DNA of 11,413 nucleotides from Phoronis ovalis. Lineage: Eukaryota > Phoronida > Phoronidae. Each line of letters opens with the position of its first letter. The first letter of the stretch is position 1. The stretch lies in NCBI GenBank assembly GCA_028565635.1, contig JAOXYB010053390.1:1-11413 (forward strand), read 5' to 3'. Below, in pieces: positions 1-7,116 of this stretch. A program made the position numbers and the translations under genes. The notes under the pieces were generated by a model. The model was not told where the DNA came from and did no database searches. It was given only the letters and a program-made list of their open reading frames with translations.

Positions 1-31
1 TATATATAGATAGATAGATAGATATATAGAT
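1..31. repeat. GATA/TA microsatellite
   Basis: A simple run of TATA and GATA units fills the first 31 bases. It lies outside the duplicated block that starts near base 68, because nothing like it precedes the second copy at 9213. Confidence 0.9.
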
Positions 32-67
32 GCATACACTGTAGCTAGGCAATCCCTGGGAGCCTGT

Positions 68-102
68 CAGTAGTAGCAGTAGACTACTACTACTAAGTAG
101 TC
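68..102. repeat. AGT/ACT triplet inverted repeat (hairpin) at block edge
   Basis: CAGTAGTAGCAGTAG is followed directly by ACTACTACTACT, so the strand can fold back on itself with almost no loop. The same feature occurs at 9213-9243 with fewer ACT triplets. It sits exactly at the left edge of the duplicated block in both copies. Confidence 0.8.
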
Positions 103-149
103 GCAGCGAGTAGACTATAGACATTTATTGCAAATATTTTATTCATTAA

Positions 150-360
150 ATGATAAACTCAGTGGAACGCAATACTCAAAAATACTCTTCAACGGAAATG
201 TCTGCTTTGTTATTTGAAAGTGTTGAACGTACAAGTACAAGGGATCTGTACAGACATATTTGTAATAACCACAATGTTTCCTGTGTAGACGCTGTAGTTG
301 TATCAATAGTGTTTATGCAGGAAACAGTGCAGCAAAAACCCTGAGACAATTTTCATCTTA
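150..360 (+). pseudogene. Short conserved ORF of unknown origin, frameshifted left copy
   Basis: The reading frame that is open at 9270-9479 in the right-hand copy is recognisable here: it contains NTQKYSSTE, ALLFESVE and CNNHNVSCV. Near base 299 this copy carries about 11 extra bases (TGTATCAATAG) that shift the frame, giving an early stop at 342-344; the original stop would be near 358-360. An AATAAA signal follows at 429-434. It could be the last exon of another gene, a remnant of a mobile element, or chance. I do not recognise the protein. Confidence 0.3.
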
Positions 361-428
361 ATTTTTATGAAACAATTTTCAAGTTATTTTTTAAAATGTT
401 TTGCCAATATATGAAACTATTTTTATTA

Positions 429-434
429 AATAAA
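429..434 (+). promoter_or_regulatory. AATAAA poly(A) signal candidate
   Basis: A canonical hexamer lies about 70 bases after the stop of the short ORF and is preserved at the matching place in the right-hand copy (9547-9552). Such hexamers are frequent in AT-rich DNA, so it is only suggestive. Confidence 0.35.
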
Positions 435-1145
435 AATACATATTAACATACAAACTTAAATATATCCTCACTCAAGCAGAATACTTGATCTTTTGATCGA
501 ATTTTCATAAAACATGCTTCACAAATCTGGAAACGAGATTAAGCATGGCTGATGATTGAATTTTTTACACCTGTACTACTATAACATTGCAGCGACTTTT
601 TCCCGCCATCTAGAAGCGCATCCTTATCGTGGTGTAAACATGACTGGTATATTACTAACGTTGTGGAATCAGGGGAATAGATATATTTGTACTGTCGACG
701 TTGTATGTTACGTGCCCGCCGCGTGTTTGTACGTTAAACACCTTCGCAGTTAGCATGCGACGGAAGTACACAGATACTAATAGTGATACGCGCATATCTG
801 GCCTCCTGCAATCTAAAAGGCTGCATAAAACTAAATAGTTCCTTTGAAGGCATAGCGAAATCTTTAAACTTAAAAAATTCCTGGGTGCATATATGGTCTG
901 GGTAGGTTTCTTACCATCTAATAAGCGTTAATATGTACACAACTAATCAGAGCTCGAAATATTCTGTCCTAAAACAGGTACGATTTGCGAAATGTTTTGA
1001 AAACGTGTTCCGATAACAGGGCCGTCAGACATACTTTTAAAAGCGGGATACGTTTGTGGTGAAAATTACCGATTTGAGAAAATATCAGTTCAGTAATCAA
1101 AAAAAAAGTTGCTAAACGTCTCGGTGCTGGCAGAAAATATTGACA
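435..1145. other. Conserved non-coding stretch upstream of gene 1
   Basis: No gene can be supported here. The stretch around 596-830 is richer in CpG than its surroundings (CCCGCC, GTGCCCGCCGCG, GATACGCGC) and is kept at about 95% identity in the right-hand copy (9695-9940). Small ORFs here do not stay open in both copies: a 6-versus-7 A-run near 870/9987 breaks a minus-strand frame, and indels break others. It may be a distal regulatory region or simply recent duplicate DNA. Confidence 0.6.
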
Positions 1146-1150
1146 AGCAA

Positions 1151-1301
1151 AGGGGGTGGGGTGCGTTTACTATTTCAAAAAGGTGGTGCTTTCACATTAC
1201 GTTAATGGTCCTTCCATTTCAAAAGGGGGGGTGCGTTCATATTCCTTGGGTTACCCCATTTCAAACTGGGGGTGCATTCGCAACCAACGCACCCCCCTTA
1301 T
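1151..1301. repeat. Tandem repeat array of ATTTCAAAAGGGGGTGCGTT units with an inverted last copy
   Basis: About four imperfect units of 41-44 bases each contain TTTCAAA, a G-run and TGCGTT (near 1151, 1172, 1216 and 1257). A reverse-oriented half unit, AACGCACCCCCC, ends the array, so the last G-run can pair with the C-run to make a stem of about 11 bp. The same array with other indels is at 10285-10438. It could be a small satellite or the edge of a non-autonomous mobile element. Confidence 0.75.
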
Positions 1302-1532
1302 TAGGTAAAGCCGATATGTACTTTATATGTAAAAAGTATCGATAATATTTTATTTCAAAACTTAATTGAAGAGCAGCAATGGAGTTTATAGATTTGCATA
1401 TGCCATAAATATGTATGCAGAAAATGGCCTTTAATTTATAGATATGGGTGTGCAGCTGAAACTCGTAATTTTCTCCCATTGCAATGAATTTTAAGTTTTG
1501 ATCCAACCTAACATTGTTGACTTTAAGCAGAT

Positions 1533-1562
1533 CACGTGACAAGGGGCTCATTTAAATATAAC
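1533..1562 (+). promoter_or_regulatory. Candidate core promoter of gene 1: CACGTG box and TATA-like stretch
   Basis: A palindromic CACGTG at 1533-1538 is followed by TTTAAATATAAC at 1551-1562, about 200 bases before the start codon. In the right-hand copy the CACGTG is kept and the TATA-like stretch is a better TATAAATA. In the old pseudogene copy the region is recognisable near 6850-6890 but the CACGTG is degraded. Position and conservation suggest a promoter; no transcript start can be seen. Confidence 0.35.
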
Positions 1563-1752
1563 TACTTCCAGTTTTATGCTAAAATAAGCTATTCAGCTAA
1601 AACCTTTGTTATGTGAGACAAAACAGGGGATATATGGACCTAAAAGAGGTTATCGCATAGGGAGTGTCACTAATCTGACAGCCGAAGAGGCGTGTACAAC
1701 GTCCAAGCAACTTCTAAAGACAAATAGTTTTAAAGCTTTTTCTGCGTTATTG

Positions 1753-1773
1753 ATGAACCATGCCTACATTTGA
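1753..1773 (+). promoter_or_regulatory. Six-codon upstream ORF overlapping the gene 1 start codon
   Basis: An ATG at 1753 opens MNHAYI and stops at TGA 1771-1773, overlapping the main ATG at 1760 in another frame. Its context is poor (T at -3), while the main ATG has A at -3 (GAACCATGC), so leaky scanning would be expected. The same uORF is kept at 10897-10917 but its ATG is GTG in the pseudogene copy. Confidence 0.4.
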
Positions 1774-4700
1774 GCCTATAACAAATACACTGAAGAAGAT
1801 ATGTTTGCAATTTATTTCGCGGAATATAGATTACTGGTACAATCATTACGTACCAAGTTTCCCAGATGAAGAGAGTGTAGCAACGCATTTCATCGGGCCA
1901 TTTCATTACCTCAGTGAGTAAAATTTAATTGTACCTGCTTTGTAAAATTATCAATCTTGTAATCGTGTTTACGTGGTAGGGTTATTTATCCAATCTATGA
2001 GCACAACATGAAAACTGCAGGAGAACAGTGAGCGGTAAAAAAGTTGATAAGCTGAATTTCAACATTTCAAAATGATTCCTACCAAAAGACGAGGTCCGAC
2101 TCAGAAATATTACTGGTACCCATGCACGTGAATCGGTTTTTCAAAAAGCTCCTAAATGCGTTTCCCATTTTTAAATTTGTAACCCATTTTACTGACTAGA
2201 AGACATTTTCTGATACCCCGGCCTAAATGCGTTAAGATTTTTTTTTGAAAATGCCCGGGGAACTAAATTATAGGAAATACAAAAATTCGCTTGAACTTTT
2301 TTAAACAAAACTTTCGAGATGAAGTTTGGTCAAGTGGTTAGTGCTTTTGAACCGGGTTTTGATCGATTTCGATGCCCTAAACGCGCAAGTTAATCAGATA
2401 AGGTTCCCTTTTGTATATTTCATTAAAATTGTAACCTTAAATGCGTATGCGCGTTAATGTGCTTCGTTCTTAAAAATCGCCCATTTTATGCGTACCAACC
2501 ATAGTCCTAATAATAGGCACAATATCTGACCAAAAAGTTTCCTATACAAAAACTATCGTCTTCCGAAATTAACGAAAACTCACCCGTACGGAGAATTTTT
2601 TCATACAGCAGTACTCCGATGGACTTAGTTTGTAAAGAAAGTACAAATCTACGGGTGTAACCAAGTCAGATAGTTGAAAATCAGTGAAAATTAATGTAGA
2701 CGCCCATTATACGCCATTACGGTCGCTTCATGTTTTTTAGCTAAAATTCGTTAGAATTCAACAAAATGTGCCATAAGAAATATTTATATATATTTTCATT
2801 TGATAATAACAAACTAAAGCCATCAGAGCAGTCCTAAAATTTGTATCGTTTTTGTTAATTTTAAAGGACGATAGTTTTTGAATAGGAAAGTGTTAGTCAG
2901 ATATTGTGCCTATTATTACGATTATGCTAACAATTGGTTTGAGTCGCACCGCTGGGAGTCCTATTCAGGAAACCATGTAAAATCCTATTATACCTGCTTA
3001 GAAGGACAACGCCCTCCACTTGTACTTATACATATCATGAATGTCTAGAAACAATGAAAAGACAATTTTATAAATTCGTACCGTAGCATTCAATTATTTG
3101 TATATCACAATTAAATGTTTATATACATACTACGAACATTTCCCCAATTGAAATTTTAGTATGCAACAGAATTCATTTTCATGTCATTGTCATGATCCCA
3201 AACGCTCCTAATATGACGCATTTCGCTATCAAGAACTGTTCCTTTTTTCATCTGCAATATATGGGGGAACGTTTAGATCCAAAAGGTTATTTGTAGATGT
3301 CTAAGATGAGCGATAATTGTTGTTTGGTGTACATGTATCCATCACGTTATTTATATTGTAGATATAGAGTTTATTCAAGAATTGATTGATAACCTAAATC
3401 AAAGAGGTGAATTAAGACCACACCATCTCCAGCTTATGCTTCATTCAGGAATTAAACGACTAAAAGTGTCACGGTTGTCCTACGAGTCGGACGGTAATGT
3501 CATTGCTCGAATGATTGCTTTACGTTGTACGGTAGTTATCTATATGTTATTTCTGGTAATATGTGGCAGCACTAATATAATAACAGCATCAATTAATCCA
3601 TGTACATTCTTTAAAAAAAAAAGTTTGAGGACATTTTTATAGTTTTTGATAAATACTTGAGTAATCGAAAAGGCTATTTTCCTTAATTGAATCGTTGATG
3701 TAGTGCCAGTATTTATTAGATATTTACAAAGTCATTTAGTACTATAATAACTGGACCGGATCTAAGCCGTGGTCTTCAACAACAGTCAATAGGAAAGATT
3801 AATAGTTCCTAGTTTATTTATTTAAAGGCCTAGCTGGGAGGATATTTTCATGTTGATTGTAGGATGTATTTTTTTTTCTAGAAAATAACTGATCTCAATT
3901 TATCGCATTGTGACGATGTGAGTCCAGATGCCTTGATGCAACTATGTCAATCGTTGCCTTTGCTGTTAAGCCTCGATTTGACTAGGACCAGAACGACTGA
4001 TCAAGTTCTTACAGTAATTGGACAAAACTGTCTCCACCTAAAAAGGCTCAAGTTAGCTTACGTTGAACACATATCTGACAATGGAATATTGTCTTTAACG
4101 TATAACCCAGTTACCGAGAAACCAGGTTGTCAACTGTTGCAGATACTAGATATCCGAACTTTTGAATGGGCTTGTACTTGCAAATGCCATGAATGGTGGA
4201 AATACGATGAGAGATATCATCCGAAACCTTGGATTAAACCTCTGACTTTACAGTCACTTATCAGGTATTGCAAAGATTTACGGTGGCTGAAATGTTGTGA
4301 AATGTTTGAAATTATACAAATGTGGCACATTAAACATGATGAAAAATTTTCATGCAAGATCGAAAACTTGGTGTTATATTGTTCAAAAACCATTATTGAA
4401 AACTTTGATTTTATGGTGACGTATATGCCACTTGTTGAAGTATTGCATGTTAAACTTAATCATTGTGGATTACTTCAGAATTTAGCTTTTCTAAAGGATT
4501 GGAAGCACTTAAAAAAATTAACTGTTTCTTTAAACTCAGGTTTCCCTTGCTGTTGCTATAATATGTCGGATGTTGTTAGTTTTTTTGAGGAGCGGTTAAC
4601 ACCTTTGTTGAAAATAAGAGGTCGCCAAATCACATGCTTAGTCTTAGAAAACATATACAAAGTGGATTTAGTTGTGATTGGTAAGCTTTGTCAGTCTTTA

Positions 4701-5153
4701 GAGCGGCTGCAGTTAAACTGGTCGGCACGTTATGAGAATCCTAGTAACAAAGAATCATGTTCTTCCTATGTTCAGCAACCATCTAACCCTAAACTTTTTG
4801 TAAACCTTACAAGTTTTCATATTTACTCGAAAGCAGGTTGTAGTGATTATCAAATAAAGTATTTATTGCAGCGTGCAAAAAATCTAGAATATCTGACAAT
4901 GCATGTTGCAAACCTTCAATACAATGATATTTATGAAGGTATTTTACATATGTCGAAATTAAAGAAACTTTCTGTTCGTTTCAATCATCACATTACAAAA
5001 GATATTATTAATAGTGTTTTGCGCGCTGATAACAATTTACAGGAGTTAGAAATATTCAGTTGTAGTAAAGTAACAATGACGGATTATGAAACTTTGTGTG
5101 AAGTAATTAAAACCAGACATTTAAACATAAAAATAGATTATTTACCACATTAA
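1760..5153 (+). CDS. Leucine-rich-repeat protein with N-terminal BC-box; candidate CUL2/Elongin BC substrate receptor (gene 1, three exons)
   Basis: Exons are 1760-1913, 3362-3531 and 3882-5153; joined they give 531 codons plus TAA. Junctions are supported by GTGAGT at 1914, AG at 3360-3361, a weaker GTAGTT donor at 3532, and a poly-T tract plus CTAG before 3882. Phases agree: 1 then 2 bases across intron 1, phase 0 across intron 2. The start ATG has A at -3 and an in-frame TGA two codons upstream. Residues 10-19, TLKKICLQFI, match the Elongin BC-box consensus exactly. Residues 51-59, LNIEFIQEL, resemble a Cul2-box with Asn for the usual Pro. From about residue 82 to the end come irregular LRRs, clearest at 110-130, 134-158, 160-180, 358-381, 416-450 and 467-505, with LxxLxLxxC-type cores. 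A Cys/Trp-rich insert (ACTCKCHEWW) sits at 205-214. There is no membrane segment, signal peptide or visible ARM domain, so it is shorter than ZYG11/ZER1 proteins. Function as a ubiquitin-ligase receptor is inferred; an AMN1-like LRR protein of other function is the alternative. Confidence 0.8.
2151..2490 (+). repeat. Cluster of recurring CCTAAATGCGTT-type motifs
   Basis: CCTAAATGCG or a close variant occurs at 2151-2160, 2222-2231, 2376-2385 (CCTAAACGCG) and 2435-2445, and a weaker TTTTATGCG near 2485. The same motif is seen at the extreme right end of the window (11397-11411). The spacing is irregular, roughly 60-150 bases, so it looks like part of a dispersed repeat rather than a satellite. 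Confidence 0.5.
2318..2385 (+). repeat. Degenerate tRNA-like segment (SINE head remnant)
   Basis: TGGTCAAGTGG near 2330 fits the RNA polymerase III A-box, and GATTTCGATGCC near 2364 is a weakened B-box (GGTTCGANNCC). The spacing of about 32 bases fits a tRNA. The stretch CTTTTGAAC between them could be an anticodon loop reading TTG (Gln), but the arms do not close into a sound cloverleaf. A tRNA-derived SINE fragment is the best reading; a working tRNA is unlikely. Confidence 0.45.
2500..2926. mobile_element. 427-bp element with about 80-bp terminal inverted repeats (MITE or foldback type)
   Basis: The left arm 2500-2579 (starting CATAGTCC, containing AATATCTGAC and AAACTATCGTC) is the reverse complement of the right arm 2848-2926 at about 85% by eye. 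The 268 bases between the arms hold no ORF of note and include a smaller inverted pair, CACCCGTA at 2581-2588 and TACGGGTG at 2650-2657. Flanking CCAAC (left) and CTAAC (right) could be an imperfect 5-bp target duplication. It lies wholly inside intron 1. Confidence 0.75.
3532..3881 (+). other. Intron 2 of gene 1
   Basis: It starts GTAGTT, a weak donor, and ends with nine T's and CTAG. The reading frame of exon 2 runs on for 36 codons before a stop at 3640-3642, so retention would add a hydrophobic tail (starting VVIYMLFLV) and truncate the protein; I see nothing to say this occurs. Its 3' half aligns with 7470-7581 in the pseudogene copy. Confidence 0.7.
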
Positions 5154-5600
5154 ATGCTGCCTTTCGAAAGCATTAGCGTCACAATGTCGTGTTGACATAC
5201 TTTTATTACATGCAAGTTGTTGGCAATATTTGATTATAATGGTTTGCATTGCTGTGCGGTATTTATGTCAATTGCACATCTCCTTTGGCCTTTGACGTCA
5301 TACTGATGGACAGGTAATTAATTAGGAGTAGCAGCGTTACTGTTGGATATCATGGTACCATGCAATAAACATGTATCTGAGTAAGGTTTGTCACATTGTT
5401 TAATTGAACCAAATAGGTGAATGCTTGTTTCCGACCATACTTATCACTTGTACATTTTATTGGAATATGAATATACGCCGTTCATTATGAAACATGCTGT
5501 TTATATTTTAGGCACAATGTATCAACACGAGCAATTCATCCAACAGTTTCTGACCTTCTTGTATACAGTAATCAAAGTCAGAATTAATTTCTTATTGGAG
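5154..5600 (+). other. 3' untranslated/downstream region of gene 1
   Basis: AATAAA at 5364-5369 lies 211 bases after the stop and is the likely poly(A) signal; the matching hexamer is kept in the pseudogene at 8984-8989. Homology to the pseudogene's downstream region continues to about 5585 (for example TTCATCCAACAGTT), then ends. Short ORFs in this stretch are not conserved between the two copies. Confidence 0.6.
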
Positions 5601-6800
5601 AAGATATGTTTATCTAGATAAAATGCCAAGAACGCAAAAGTTAAGGAAATCAGATTTGTTTTACTAACATTTCTTTAATGGGTCAACATAGAATATACAA
5701 CATAATCAATACACTACGAATTTACTGTTACCAATACCCTATACAAAGTAAAACGGGCATACCTGCTGACGATGTTTCTTGTCCGGCATGTTGGGACTTT
5801 GTAAAGTTGTTGAAAGTGTTGTTTGAGCGCACATAAGCGTAATTTTTACCTAATTTTAAGGTGTGTTTTATCCGAACAGGCGATTTGTCGCTGCATTGTC
5901 AGTTTTGCGGGGTTTCTTGAAACATATGAAGAACCTTACTTTACATTTTCAAATCCTGTTACCATAAAACCTGTGGTTTCGTATAAAAATTGATGCCTTA
6001 GAAATATCTGTTACCTATTACACACTTTGGTCATAAAGAAGAATTATTTTATCAAATATTGTACGTCACGTCAGTACTGAAAATAATTCTTGATTACATC
6101 ATGCAAAATTTCTTGATTTAGAAAAATACTTTGTCTCAATGCAAGATTCGGTACTTTGTCATGCAGATTAACTATCAAGTAACAGTAAAATAGATATAAA
6201 AGGCAATAGGCATTCCTTAATCTCTAAACTGACAACGTTTTATTATACCGATACTACGAAGGAAACCTAGTCTATCAGGCATAAAAAGTTTTGCATAGAA
6301 ACTCGTCCGAAATTTCTAGTGGAATACAATAATTCATTGCCAGCTGGAATCGCTGCGGAAAATCGTTTCTTCTCTAAATACTAAAACGACTTTTATACCA
6401 AATAATTTATATAGCCAAAGTCTGCACTTTTCGTCTTTCGTTACCATACAATTTGCTCACTTATATTTAATCATAACGTTAGATACCTTTATTCTTTAAC
6501 GTACATCGACGTTGGAGGTTTTTCATAAATATTTTTACAACTTCAGAAAAGATTAACCGCATCGAACATAGCGATTGAAAAACCTGGAAAATCAGGTGTG
6601 ATGGTTTATTCCAGAAGCCAATAAACAAGTTGGGGTGTGTTGGCGACTTCGTCCATATGACAAAATATTCAATTAGGTCTTGTTTCTGTGAGATATATGT
6701 TTGAAGTCATTTATTAAAAATCTAATTTGACCGTCACATCTCTCTGTATTTGTCGTACGTGTAAATATCCCCCCAACATATATAGTGTTCACCAATATAA
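5601..6800. other. Intergenic spacer without a recognisable gene
   Basis: No ORF here has supporting features and I find no counterpart elsewhere in the window. The only structure I see is an inverted repeat at 6039-6091. Sequence related to the 5' flank of gene 1 starts again only near 6800. Confidence 0.55.
6039..6091. repeat. 12-bp perfect inverted repeat
   Basis: AAGAATTATTTT at 6039-6050 is the exact reverse complement of AAAATAATTCTT at 6080-6091, with a 29-base loop. It is AT-rich, so chance or the core of a decayed mobile element are both possible. Confidence 0.45.
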
Positions 6801-7116
6801 TACATGTGTATTGATTATTAAAGAAGCTACCTTGATTGTTGGTCAGACAGACCACGATACAAGGGAATGGTGCGATCATTTTAATATCAATACTTCTAAT
6901 CTTAAGCAAAAGAAAGGCAATCATATAATTAGTGGTAATGTGAGACAAAAGAGCTAGGACATGTACACAATTCAAAAAAGTTACCGCATTTGGAGAGTTA
7001 CACATCTGACGACGTTAAATTGTGGTTCAATGCTACAGAATTGATCGACTTCAAGCAACGATGTCTAAAGACAAATACTGGTAAATTAAAGCTCGTCTCT
7101 GTTTGGCTCGTGAACC
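6800..7116 (+). other. Decayed 5' flank and leader of the pseudogene copy
   Basis: Scattered matches to 1500-1759 are clear, such as AATGTGAGACAAAA near 6940, the GTTACCGCAT..GGAGAGTTACACATCTGA stretch near 6980, and TCTAAAGACAAATA near 7061. They show that the old duplication included the promoter region. Divergence is far greater than between gene 1 and gene 3, so this copy is older. An ORF at 6990-7199 lies in the wrong frame relative to gene 1. Confidence 0.6.

Larger units (their letters stand above)
68..2200 (+). repeat. Recent tandem duplication, left copy (5' flank, exon 1 and start of intron 1 of gene 1)
   Basis: This stretch aligns almost base for base with 9213-11336 at an offset of about 9142-9144, with only small indels. 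In a 200-base sample around 601-800 I count roughly 9 substitutions plus a few indels, about 95% identity. Similarity starts in the AGT-triplet hairpin at 68 and ends abruptly at 2200, where the two copies read different sequence. The block holds a short ORF, a conserved non-coding stretch, a G-tract repeat array, the putative promoter and exon 1 of the LRR gene. Bases 32-67 do not resemble the sequence before the right-hand copy, so 68 is a true duplication edge. Confidence 0.93.
1914..3361 (+). other. Intron 1 of gene 1
   Basis: It begins GTGAGT and ends with a T-rich tract and TTGTAG. Its first 287 bases (to 2200) are shared with the right-hand copy; the rest holds a tRNA-like remnant, recurring CCTAAATGCG motifs and an inverted-repeat element. 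2935-3361 is AT-rich with nothing I can identify. In the pseudogene copy this intron is absent or very short, and exon 2 is missing with it. Confidence 0.75.

Noticed and set aside
1109-1345. 78-codon plus-strand ORF across the G-tract array
   Set aside because: It is made of repeat units (Gly/Val/Phe-rich translation), does not begin with ATG, and is not kept open by the right-hand copy.
1760-1913. F-box at the N-terminus
   Set aside because: The LVNHAYI-like resemblance appears only in a shifted frame with stops; the supported frame carries a BC-box instead.
2330-2385. Functional tRNA-Gln gene
   Set aside because: The boxes are present but acceptor and anticodon stems do not pair well, so only a remnant is claimed.
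3382-3642. Exon 2 read as a free-standing 86-codon ORF with a hydrophobic tail
   Set aside because: It begins with TTG, not ATG. Splicing at 3362 and 3531 gives continuous LRR sequence with matching phases, so the tail is intron.
5421-5621. 66-codon ORF downstream of gene 1
   Set aside because: It lies past the poly(A) signal, begins TTG-like in AT-rich DNA and is not conserved in the aligned pseudogene flank.
6673-7005. 110-codon minus-strand ORF
   Set aside because: It covers the decayed 5' flank of the pseudogene; the matching part of gene 1 has several indels that are not multiples of three.
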